NCBI RefSeq assembly: GCF_009647605.1
Contig: NZ_WJIF01000008.1
Span: forward strand, 115,043 to 179,042
From: Agromyces agglutinans
GTDB lineage: Bacteria > Actinomycetota > Actinomycetes > Actinomycetales > Microbacteriaceae
DNA: 64,000 bases
Direction: 5' to 3'
A program made the translations under genes and the position numbers. Position 1 is the stretch's first letter. Every line of letters begins with the position of its first letter. Shown here one piece after another: positions 43,172 through 50,521 of this stretch. The notes beneath the pieces were generated by a model. The model did no database searches. It was not told the origin of the DNA and saw only the letters and a program-made list of their open reading frames with translations.

Positions 43172-43675
43172 ATGCCCGACGCCGGCGCGGATGCCGAGTG
43201 GTTCACGCACGTGGTGCACGAGCACGCGACTGCGCTCGTGCGCTACTTCGCCCGCCGCGGCCCGCGACAGGATGCCGAGGATCTCGCGGCCGACGTGTTC
43301 GCGACGGCCTGGCGCCGCCGCGACGACGTACCACGCGAGGCGGTGCTGCCGTGGCTGTACCGGACGGCCGGTTTCATCCTCGCCAACCATCGCCGGAAGC
43401 TCGGCGACGTGCCCGTGGAGCACGTGCCCGATTCGGGACCGGCCCGCGTCGCCGACGATCCCGAGTTGAGCGCGCTGTTCGACGCCGAACTGCGCGGGGC
43501 GCTCGCGAGCGTCGGTGATCGCGACCGGCGCATCCTGCTGCTCCACGCCTGGGAGGGGCTCGACGGCGCGGAACTGGCGGCGGTACTGGGCATCTCCCGG
43601 TCCGGGGCGGATGCCGCGCTCTCGCGGGCGCGCAAGCGCCTCCGCGAGGCTTGGGGCGAGCGGCTCACGTTCTGA
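43172..43675 (+). CDS. ECF-type RNA polymerase sigma factor
   Basis: 167 residues from ATG 43172, which has GGGGG five bases upstream; in-frame ATGs at 43100 and 43073 would add an Ala/Asp-rich stretch. Sigma region 2 is seen in LVRYFARRGPRQDAEDLAADVFATAWRR and WLYRTAGFILANHRRK, region 4 in LHAWEGLDGAELAAVLGISRSGADAALSRARKRLRE. No region 1 or 3, as expected for ECF factors. It lies 166 bases after the VWA protein gene and 72 bases before the membrane-anchored protein that probably holds it inactive. Confidence 0.9.
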   Translation: MPDAGADAEWFTHVVHEHATALVRYFARRGPRQDAEDLAADVFATAWRRRDDVPREAVLPWLYRTAGFILANHRRKLGDVPVEHVPDSGPARVADDPELSALFDAELRGALASVGDRDRRILLLHAWEGLDGAELAAVLGISRSGADAALSRARKRLREAWGERLTF

Positions 43676-43747
43676 GCGATGGCGTGCAGCGCACCGATGC
43701 CCGCGGTGCAAGATGCGCCCGCCTCGCCACACAGGCAGGGTGAACCG

Positions 43748-45085
43748 GTGCTTCGAAAGGTGGACGACATGCAGGACCAGAGCGGGCACGACGAGCCCGA
43801 ACGCGACGCCGTCGAACGACTCCGCGACGCGGATCCGGCCGCCGGAGTCGAGCCTCGCGCCGGGTTCGCCGACGAGGTCGTCGCCATGGCGACCGATGAG
43901 CAGCCGGATGCCTCGGCGCCGGTGGCCGACCTGGCGGGCGAGCGTGCGCGCCGCCGGCGTCGATGGCTGCCCGTCGCGGCGGCCGCGGCTGCCGCGACCA
44001 TCGTGGCGGGCGCGGTCGGCTACGGCATCGGCGCCGCGAACGCCGGAAGCGGCGTCACCGCGAGCCGGACGTCCCCCGCGAACCAGACGATGGAGGACGG
44101 CGCGGTCGGCGCGGCACGGGACGCCTCGGGGTCGCCCGTGCCGATCACCCCTGACCTCGGTGGATCGAAGTTCGCGGCCGATTCCATGCCCTGGGGCGGC
44201 AATGGCAACAGCTTCCACGCCGCGGGTCTCGACACGGCCGAGGGCACGGCAGCCGCCTACACCTACGATGCGCGGGCCGTCTCGAACGCGGAGTCGGTGG
44301 GCGCCGTGGCAGCCGCACTCGGCGTCGAGGGTGTACCCGAACTGCGAGACGGGGCCTGGGTCGTCGGCCCGCAGGACGGCAGCGGCCCGTCGGTGACGGT
44401 CGGGCTCAGCGGCACCATGGCGTTCTCGTATGTGAATCCGGCACTCGACCCGTGGTCCTGCGACGACCCGAACGGGTGCACGTCGACGGGCACCCAGCCC
44501 GACGAAGCCGCGGCGGTCGACGCGCTCCGCGCGCTGGTGGCCGGTGCCGGCTTCGACCCGGCCGACTTCGAGTACACGTCTGAGACCTGGGAGGGTGCGG
44601 TCACGCGGATGGCCCAGGCCTGGCCGATGCTCGACGGGCACCGGTTCGACCAGTCGTGGTATCTCGAGTTGACCGATGAGGGCGTGTACAGCGCGTCGGG
44701 CAACCTCGCGCCGATCGTTCCGCTCGGCGACTACCCCGTGGTGAGTGCGCAGGCCGCGTTCGAGCGCCTGTCCGACCCGCGGTTCGGAGCCCGGATATCG
44801 GGCGGCCCGGTGCCGCTGGCCGAGGACGCGATGGTCGACGTCGCCGACGCCCCGGTCGAGTGGGTGCCGCCGACCGAGCCGCCGACCACTCCGCAGCCGG
44901 GCGCGCCGGTCTCGTGGCCGGTGAACGACGTCGAGATCGTCGCGGCGGAGCTCATGCCGTCGACGCAGTGGCAGCCCGACGGCAGCGTGATCATCGCGCC
45001 GTCGTACCGATTCACCGACGCCGACGGCGGCACCTGGTCGGTGATCGCGATCGCCGACTCGCACCTCGACCTCTCGACGAAGTGA
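43748..45085 (+). CDS. Single-pass membrane protein, probable anti-sigma or sigma-linked surface protein
   Basis: 445 residues from GTG 43748 (GCAGGG seven bases before); ATG 43769 is an alternative. A 75-residue cytoplasmic part (DAVERLRDADPAAGVEPRAG) precedes one membrane helix (about residues 74-99, WLPVAAAAAAATIVAGAVGYGI) and a large extracytoplasmic domain with few cysteines, a Pro/Thr linker PPTEPPTTPQPGAP and a C-terminal beta region. The order after an ECF sigma gene and the short cytoplasmic arm suggest that it binds the sigma factor. There is no HxxxCxxC zinc anti-sigma motif, so the call rests on context only. Confidence 0.65.
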   Translation: MLRKVDDMQDQSGHDEPERDAVERLRDADPAAGVEPRAGFADEVVAMATDEQPDASAPVADLAGERARRRRRWLPVAAAAAAATIVAGAVGYGIGAANAGSGVTASRTSPANQTMEDGAVGAARDASGSPVPITPDLGGSKFAADSMPWGGNGNSFHAAGLDTAEGTAAAYTYDARAVSNAESVGAVAAALGVEGVPELRDGAWVVGPQDGSGPSVTVGLSGTMAFSYVNPALDPWSCDDPNGCTSTGTQPDEAAAVDALRALVAGAGFDPADFEYTSETWEGAVTRMAQAWPMLDGHRFDQSWYLELTDEGVYSASGNLAPIVPLGDYPVVSAQAAFERLSDPRFGARISGGPVPLAEDAMVDVADAPVEWVPPTEPPTTPQPGAPVSWPVNDVEIVAAELMPSTQWQPDGSVIIAPSYRFTDADGGTWSVIAIADSHLDLSTK

Positions 45086-45098
45086 AGAGGCCGCCAGG

Positions 45099-45683
45099 TC
45101 AGGCGGTCGCCTGCGACCCGCTCTCGTCGCGCAGGCGCGGCTCGGTGCGGAACTGCGGACGCAGGCCCGCCTTGTCGGCGTAGAAGGCCCGGATACGGTC
45201 CATGTCGGCGGCGACGTCGCCGGTGAGCTCGATCGTCGGGCCCAGCCCGGTCGTCATCGTGGTGCGGTCGACGAAGCCGAGGGTCACCGGCATCCCGGTC
45301 TCGCGGGCGATGCGGTAGAAGCCCGACTTCCAGTACTCGTTCGACCCGCGTGTGCCGTCAGGCGTCACGACGAGGCCGAAGACCTCGCCGCCGCGCACCC
45401 GCTCGACGACCTCGGCCACGACGCGGCCGGGATCGGCGCGGTCGACGGGGATGCCGCCGAGCGCACGCATGATCGGCCCCCGCCATCCGGCGAACAGGCT
45501 CTTCTTGCCGAGCCAGCGGAAGTCCATGCCGAGACGCCACGCGATGGCCAGCATGAGCACGAAGTCCCAGTTCGAGGTATGCGGTGCGCCGATCAGCACG
45601 GTCGGGCGCGTCGGCGCCGGCTCGCCGGTGAGCGTCCAGCGGCTGCAGGTCCAGTAGACGCGGGAGACGAGTCCTCGAAGCAT
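45099..45683 (-). CDS. 1-acyl-sn-glycerol-3-phosphate acyltransferase-like (PlsC family)
   Basis: 194 residues. The acyltransferase motif HTSNWD (HX4D, about residue 36) and substrate motif LVVTPDGTRGSNEYWKSGFYRI (the PDGTR block at about 107) are present. The protein is short, with one hydrophobic segment near the N-terminus, typical of a subgroup of small PlsC-like acyltransferases in actinobacteria. The ATG at 45683 is preferred; another ATG six codons upstream is in frame. It is divergent from the GNAT gene and convergent with the sigma-linked gene. Confidence 0.87.
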   Translation of the reverse strand: MLRGLVSRVYWTCSRWTLTGEPAPTRPTVLIGAPHTSNWDFVLMLAIAWRLGMDFRWLGKKSLFAGWRGPIMRALGGIPVDRADPGRVVAEVVERVRGGEVFGLVVTPDGTRGSNEYWKSGFYRIARETGMPVTLGFVDRTTMTTGLGPTIELTGDVAADMDRIRAFYADKAGLRPQFRTEPRLRDESGSQATA

Positions 45684-45790
45684 CCGGCCACCGTATGTCA
45701 TGTTCGATGCACTCGAATGCATACGTCGGACGAACGGCGCAACCGATTCCGGCCGCGGTCGATGTCGCCGGCTGCGGCGAAGATGGATGG

Positions 45791-46372
45791 ATGCACCATG
45801 GTTCGACCTCCACGCGCCTTCGATTCCGCCCGCTCGATCCCTCCGACCTCGACGCCGTCCACGCGATCTACGCCGATCCCGAGACCTGGCGGCACCTGCC
45901 CCAGGGCCGTCACCGCTCGCCCGAGATGACGGCCGGGATGATCGCGCGCTCCGAGGCGAGCCGGCGCGAACACGGCCTCGGTACGTGGGCGGTGCTCGCG
46001 CCTGCCGAGCCCGACGGCGAGCCCGTGCTCGTCGGCACCGCCGGCGTGACGATGCTCGGTTTCCCGGCGTGGAACCTCGGCTACCGGTTCGCACCCGGGG
46101 CGTGGGGTCGCGGGTACGCGACCGAGGCGGCAGCGGCGGCGCTCGCCGCGGCGCGCACGGCCCACCCCGAGGTGCCCGTCACCGCTCGCGTGCTCGCGGG
46201 CAATCCGGCGTCGGTGCGCGTGCTGGAGCGCATCGGGCTCGAACTCCGATGGCGGGGCCGGTCGGCCGAGACCCCCGAGGGCGACGGCCGCACGACGCAC
46301 CTCGAGCGGCTCGTGTTCACCGACCGCCCCGTCGATGCCGATCTGCTCGAGCGACTCATCGCGCTGGGCTGA
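45791..46372 (+). CDS. GNAT family N-acetyltransferase
   Basis: 193 residues from ATG 45791. RimJ/RimL-type GNAT: TRLRFRPLDPSDLDAVHAIYADPETW at the N-terminus, AcCoA-binding region GYRFAPGAWGRGYATEAAAAAL (Q/RxxGxG/A-like GRGYAT) and ARVLAGNPASVRVLERIGLEL at the end. Members acetylate ribosomal proteins, amines or antibiotics; which one cannot be seen. It is followed after 31 bases by an Fpg/Nei gene in the same direction. Confidence 0.88.
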   Translation: MHHGSTSTRLRFRPLDPSDLDAVHAIYADPETWRHLPQGRHRSPEMTAGMIARSEASRREHGLGTWAVLAPAEPDGEPVLVGTAGVTMLGFPAWNLGYRFAPGAWGRGYATEAAAAALAAARTAHPEVPVTARVLAGNPASVRVLERIGLELRWRGRSAETPEGDGRTTHLERLVFTDRPVDADLLERLIALG

Positions 46373-46403
46373 CGACGTCGGCGGGTTGTGCGAGGCTGGC
46401 GTC

Positions 46404-47309
46404 ATGCCGGAATCTCCCGAGGTGCAGGCACTCGTCGAAGAGCTCGACGCCCGACTGGCCGGCCGCGCGCTCACCGGGGTCGACGTGCTCGAGTTCCGCA
46501 CGACCAAGAGCCGATCCCGCCTGCCCGCCTCGCTCATCGCGGCGACCGTGTCGGGCGTCGCTCGTCACGGCAAGCTGGTCGACCTCGCGTTCGGCGACGC
46601 GGGCCACCTCGTCATCTCGCTCGGCCGACACGGCTGGGCCAGGTGGGCGGATGCCTCCGGCGGAGCCGAAGCGGCCGCAGCGGCCGCGACAGGCCCCGAA
46701 TCGGCCGCTCCCGATGCCGCGGCTCCCGCCGACCCACCCCCGGCACTCGTGTCGCTCTCCTTCGACGACGGGGCGACCCTCGAGCTCACTGATGCCGGCA
46801 ACTGGGTCTCGCTCGGCACCTGGGTGGTCGATCGCCCCGATGAGGTTCCGGCGGTCGCGAAGCTCGGGCCCGATCCGGCCGATGCCGACTTCTCGCGCGA
46901 GCGGTTCGAAGCGGCGGTCGCCGGGCGGCGCAAGCAGGTCAAGGCCGTGCTGCAGGAGCAGGAATCGCTCGCCGGCATCGGCAACGCCTACTCCGACGAG
47001 GTGCTGCATCGCGCGAAGGTCTCGCCGGTGGTGCACGCGGCGGCGCTCGACGAAGCTGAGCTGGCGCGACTGTTCTCGGCGACGACTGGCGTGGTGCGCG
47101 AAGCGATCGAGGCCCGCCGCGGGGTGCCGATCGCTCAGCTGAAGGCCGCGAAGGTCGCGGCGATGCGTGCACACGGGCGCGCCGGTGAGGCGTGCCCGGT
47201 GTGCGGCGACGACCTCCGCGACTTCTCGTTCGCGAGCACGACGGCGCAGTACTGCCCGACCTGCCAGACCGGCGGCGAGCTGCTGCCGCTCAAGGGCGGC
47301 GAGGGTTGA
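46404..47309 (+). CDS. Fpg/Nei family DNA glycosylase (copy 1)
   Basis: 301 residues. It starts MPESPEVQALVEEL, giving the catalytic Pro2 and Glu3 of the bifunctional glycosylase/AP lyase family. A conserved lysine block HGKLVDLAFG, the H2TH region ESLAGIGNAYSDEVLHRAKVSPV and a C-terminal zinc finger CPVC-x16-CPTC follow. An Ala-rich insert of about 35 residues sits at about residues 90-125. The usual arginine in the zinc-finger hairpin (GR in Fpg) is not at its place, so substrate range may differ. A paralogue lies at 50522-51400. Confidence 0.9.
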   Translation: MPESPEVQALVEELDARLAGRALTGVDVLEFRTTKSRSRLPASLIAATVSGVARHGKLVDLAFGDAGHLVISLGRHGWARWADASGGAEAAAAAATGPESAAPDAAAPADPPPALVSLSFDDGATLELTDAGNWVSLGTWVVDRPDEVPAVAKLGPDPADADFSRERFEAAVAGRRKQVKAVLQEQESLAGIGNAYSDEVLHRAKVSPVVHAAALDEAELARLFSATTGVVREAIEARRGVPIAQLKAAKVAAMRAHGRAGEACPVCGDDLRDFSFASTTAQYCPTCQTGGELLPLKGGEG

Positions 47310-47318
47310 CCGGCCCCC

Positions 47319-47534
47319 TCACGCCACGCGGGACTCGCCACCGCCGCGAACCCGGCTGATGGCCTCGGGGGCCGCGGTGAACCGGCCGGCGATGCCGTCG
47401 GGCGTCAGGTACTCGACGCGGATGCCGCGCCCGACGCGCGCGACCTTGGTCACCTCGTAGGTGCGCCCGCTCGCGCTGACCAGCGTGTCGCCCGCCCGCA
47501 GGTGCCGCGTCTGCCGCAGCTCGATGACCTCCAT
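47319..47534 (-). CDS. Small beta-rich protein, function unknown
   Basis: 71 residues. The sequence (LRAGDTLVSASGRTYEVTKVARVG, IRVEYLTPDGIAGRFTAAP) looks like a compact SH3- or HTH-free beta barrel. No membrane segment, no cysteine. It lies alone between the Fpg/Nei gene and the fused synthase gene, convergent with the former by nine bases. Codon use is like neighbours, so it is likely real. I cannot name a family. Confidence 0.6.
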   Translation of the reverse strand: MEVIELRQTRHLRAGDTLVSASGRTYEVTKVARVGRGIRVEYLTPDGIAGRFTAAPEAISRVRGGGESRVA

Positions 47535-47588
47535 GCTGAGAGTCTCTCAGCACCCACCGACATCCGGTTCCGGATCGAGGCTCGCGAC

Positions 47589-49502
47589 TCACGCCGAGAG
47601 CGAGGCGCCGACCTCGGCGGAGGCATCCGCGAGGACGTCGTCGACGAGGCGTTCCAGCACCGCGAGCCCGTCGAGCGACAGGACCGACTCGAGGTGCCCC
47701 TGCATCGACGCGACGCGCGCTCCTCGCAGGCCGTGGACGGCGCCCGAAACCGGGTCCGCGGCGACCTCGAGGTCGTGTCGCGGCGTGACGCGATGGCCGG
47801 CGTCGTAGGCGGCGAACGTGTTGTAGAAGCCGACCACGCGCGGATCGCCGAACAGGTCGACCGTGAGCTGCACGCCCTGATGCGGCGCCGGCAGCGGCGC
47901 GATCGCGAGCCCCGCCGTGCGGGCGAGCACCTGGTGGCTCAGGCACACCGCGAGCATCGGCAGTCCCGATGCGAGCCGGGCCGCGACGAGCTGGTGCAGC
48001 CGCGAGATGCGCGGTTCCGTCATCGCTCGAGGATCCCCGGGGCCCGGACCGAAGACGACGAGGTCTTCAGCGGGCTCGAGCGGGGCATCCGACCAGGCGA
48101 CGATGCGCGCCGCGACGCCGAGGTGGCGCAGTTGGTGGGCGAGCATCGTCGTGAAGTCGTCGCCGGCATCGACGAGCAGCGCGGTCGCGCGCGGGGCGCG
48201 GGCGCCGCCCTGCGGGGTGCGCCAGAACGCGGCGAGCCCCGCGTTCCGATCGGCGAGACGCGGATGCTCCGCGTCGACCGGTTCGATCGTGGGGGCGCCG
48301 GGCGTCGCCTGCCGCGGCAGCGCGCCGATCGCCGTGAGCACGCCGGCCGCCTTGGCATGGGTCTCGGCGACCTCCGCCTCCGGCGACGAGTGGCGCACGA
48401 GCGTCGCCCCGACCGGCACGCGCACGTGGCCGGCGTCGCCGACATACGCGGTCCGGATCAGGATGGGCGCGTCGAGGTCGTACCCGCGCGCGGTCGGCGT
48501 GAACCGGGCGAGCACGCCGGCGTAATACCCCCGCGGGGTGGTCTCGCGACGCGCGATGACGGCGCAGGCGTTGCCCATGGGCGAACCGGTGACGGTGGGC
48601 GCGAACATGGTCAGGCGCAGCACCTCTCGCGGGTCGAGGTCGCTGCGCCCCTCCAGCAGGTACTCGGTGTGCGTGAGCCGTGACATCCGCTTGAGGAAGG
48701 GGCCGCGGATGCGGCCGCCGTCGGGGCACACCGCGCTCATCATCTTCAGTTCCTCGTCGACGACCATGACGAGCTCCTCGCGCTCCTTCACGTCGGCGAG
48801 GAACGCGTCGAGCTCGTCTGCGCCGGGCGCGCCGTCGACGTGGCGGAAGGTGCCGCTGATCGGGTTCATCGAGACCACACCGTCGAGCGAGCTCACGTGC
48901 CGTTCGGGCGTCGCGCCCACGGCGGCGAGGCCGGGCGAGACGAAAGCGAACGTCCAGTACGCGCCCCGCTCGAACTCGAGAAGTGCCCGGAACCAGGCGG
49001 TCGCCGCGGCCGCGGGCGAGGCATCCGTCACGCCGGTGAACTCGCGCCGGATCACGAAGTTCGCACCCTCGCCGCGCCCGATCTCCTCGTCGATGACACG
49101 GCGCACGACGTCGGCGTACGCGTCGTCGTCGAGGTCGACCGCGAGATCGGCGACGGCCGGCGGATGCCCCGGCAGGAGCTCGAGGGCACGCTCGACCTCG
49201 ATCTCCTGGCGCTCGCGCACGACCAGGCAGCGCAGCGGGGCGCCGTCGTCGAGCGCGTCGAAGCCGCGTTCGCGCACCTGCCGGAACGGCACGAGCGCCA
49301 GCACCTCGCGACCGTCGAGCGGGATGTCGGCGAGCCGATCGACCTCGACGATGTCGCCGACCAGCACGTCGAGCGTCGGCTCCTGTTCGCGTCGGATGAT
49401 CGCGAACGCGGATGCCTCGCCCGCGAGGCAGCGGCCGAGGAGGGTGGACTCGGGGCGGGTGGCCTCAGGGCGGTGGCCCATCGGGCCGGCGTTGATCGTC
49501 AT
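47589..49502 (-). CDS. Fused anthranilate synthase / ADIC synthase (TrpEG- or PhzE-type)
   Basis: 637 residues. The N-terminal chorismate-binding domain (NFVIRREFTGVTDASP, VGATPERHVSS, NPISGTFRH, TMFAPTVTGSPMGNACAVI) is joined to a C-terminal glutamine amidotransferase domain with nucleophile block LAVCLSHQVLA and GVQLTVDLFGDPRVVGFYNTF. The CLSHQ and GFYNTF strings are PhzE-like, but no other phenazine gene is near. A 13-residue leader peptide with two adjacent tryptophans and a terminator hairpin precede it. This matches the attenuated trpEG-type anthranilate synthase gene known from Streptomyces, so tryptophan or anthranilate supply is the best call. GGAG lies six bases before the ATG at 49502. 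Confidence 0.88.
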   Translation of the reverse strand: MTINAGPMGHRPEATRPESTLLGRCLAGEASAFAIIRREQEPTLDVLVGDIVEVDRLADIPLDGREVLALVPFRQVRERGFDALDDGAPLRCLVVRERQEIEVERALELLPGHPPAVADLAVDLDDDAYADVVRRVIDEEIGRGEGANFVIRREFTGVTDASPAAAATAWFRALLEFERGAYWTFAFVSPGLAAVGATPERHVSSLDGVVSMNPISGTFRHVDGAPGADELDAFLADVKEREELVMVVDEELKMMSAVCPDGGRIRGPFLKRMSRLTHTEYLLEGRSDLDPREVLRLTMFAPTVTGSPMGNACAVIARRETTPRGYYAGVLARFTPTARGYDLDAPILIRTAYVGDAGHVRVPVGATLVRHSSPEAEVAETHAKAAGVLTAIGALPRQATPGAPTIEPVDAEHPRLADRNAGLAAFWRTPQGGARAPRATALLVDAGDDFTTMLAHQLRHLGVAARIVAWSDAPLEPAEDLVVFGPGPGDPRAMTEPRISRLHQLVAARLASGLPMLAVCLSHQVLARTAGLAIAPLPAPHQGVQLTVDLFGDPRVVGFYNTFAAYDAGHRVTPRHDLEVAADPVSGAVHGLRGARVASMQGHLESVLSLDGLAVLERLVDDVLADASAEVGASLSA

Positions 49503-49545
49503 GTCGTTCTCCGGTCGGGCCCCGAGGGAGTCGCCGGAAACACGA

Positions 49546-49569
49546 GACGACCGCCACGGGGCGGTCGTC
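49546..49569 (-). terminator. Attenuator hairpin upstream of the fused synthase gene
   Basis: Perfect 10-bp stem (49546-49555 with 49560-49569) and 4-base loop, between the leader peptide stop and the synthase start, on the leftward transcript. With the Trp-Trp leader peptide it completes a ribosome-mediated attenuator. Confidence 0.75.
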
Positions 49570-49594
49570 GTGCGTCGAGGTCGCAGCGGTCCGC

Positions 49595-49636
49595 CTAGGA
49601 GGCGGGCCACCAGCTGCGGGTCGACGAGGTCTGCAT
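49595..49636 (-). CDS. Tryptophan leader peptide MQTSSTRSWWPAS
   Basis: A 13-codon frame ending TAG, with two adjacent Trp codons near its end. Its ATG comes seven bases after a -10 box, so it is translated from the very 5' end. When charged tRNA-Trp is scarce, stalling at the Trp codons would prevent the downstream terminator hairpin. CGCAGC near the Trp codons can pair with GCTGCG just after the stop (the usual 1:2 pairing). Leader peptides of the form ...SWWPAS... precede trp genes in other actinobacteria. Confidence 0.82.
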   Translation of the reverse strand: MQTSSTRSWWPAS

Positions 49637-49643
49637 GCTGAGC

Positions 49644-49674
49644 AGCGTAACGCACGCGCAGGAGGGCGAGTCAA
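49644..49674 (-). promoter_or_regulatory. Promoter of the attenuated synthase operon (TTGACT-19-TACGCT)
   Basis: On the minus strand -35 TTGACT is at 49674-49669 and -10 TACGCT at 49649-49644, spacer 19. The leader peptide ATG follows after seven bases. Confidence 0.65.
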
Positions 49675-49762
49675 GTCACTACGATGGTGGCGCCCGCATC
49701 GCGGGCGGCCGGCTGGTCCGGCGAGGAGCGCCCGCGGGGGAGGGCCCGACGAGGAGACCCTG

Positions 49763-50488
49763 ATGAGCGCCGCGCCGACCGCCGCCGGTTCCGTGGATGC
49801 CCCGTCCGCGATCGACGCCGCGCCTGCGGCCGGGAGCATTGCGCCGATCGCCGCCGACGACGAGGTCGGCCGCGCCGCGTTCACGTGGCGCCTGGTCATG
49901 GTGCTCGCCCTCGTCGCCGGGCTCGTGAGCGACGCGCACCCGCTGCACTTCTTCACGACCCAGGTGAGCGTGATCGCGCTCGGGTACTTCGCGGTATCGC
50001 TTCACCTGATGGTCGTCCGCCGCACCGGCGCGGCGCCGGCGCCGCGCCTTCGCGGGGCGATCGTGCTGTGGCTCGTCGCGACGATGCTCGTTTCGCACGT
50101 CGTGGACCGGGGCGGCGAGAACCCGATCCCCGGGCTGCTCGATGCGTCGACCCCCGCCGAGCTGCTCGCGAACCGCTCGGTCTTCCTGCTGCTCTACGCC
50201 GTGCCCGTCCTGGCACTGGTCGACTTCGTCGTGTTCCGGCCGCACGGCGCGACGCGGCTGCGCGACCTGCCGCTGTGGCTGGCGTTCCCGGCGGGGTACG
50301 TCGTGATGGCCGTCGGCCGCGCGCTGCTGCTGCCCGAGGCGCCCGACCGCTTCCCGTACGGGTTCCTCGACCCGGGCGACGCCGGCTTCGTCGGCGTCGG
50401 ACTGCGCGCACTCGCGCTCGGCGTCGGGGTCGCGGTGATCGGTGCGGTGCTCGTCGCGGTCGACCGGATGCTCCGCCGACTCGACTGA
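49763..50488 (+). CDS. Pr6Pr family membrane protein
   Basis: 241 residues. A disordered Ala-rich N-terminus of 38 residues is followed by six membrane helices. The first loop HFFTTQVSVIALGYFAVSLHLM matches the FTTQSN-type signature of the Pr6Pr/FAR-17a-AIG1-like group; LWLAFPAGYVVMAVGRALLL and FPYGFLDPGDAG fit too. Eukaryotic relatives hydrolyse certain fatty acid esters, but the bacterial function is not known. ATG 49763 has GAGGAG eight bases upstream. The leader of about 70 bases starts with TACGAT (49680-49685) and holds a 6-bp hairpin (49692-49706). Confidence 0.8.
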   Translation: MSAAPTAAGSVDAPSAIDAAPAAGSIAPIAADDEVGRAAFTWRLVMVLALVAGLVSDAHPLHFFTTQVSVIALGYFAVSLHLMVVRRTGAAPAPRLRGAIVLWLVATMLVSHVVDRGGENPIPGLLDASTPAELLANRSVFLLLYAVPVLALVDFVVFRPHGATRLRDLPLWLAFPAGYVVMAVGRALLLPEAPDRFPYGFLDPGDAGFVGVGLRALALGVGVAVIGAVLVAVDRMLRRLD

Positions 50489-50521
50489 CCGGATGTCGGC
50501 GCGCGGGTGCAGGATGGAGGC

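Noticed and set aside
47589..49502. Phenazine biosynthetic locus
   Set aside because: Only a PhzE-like fused enzyme is present. None of the other phz genes lies nearby, and the Trp leader points to anthranilate.
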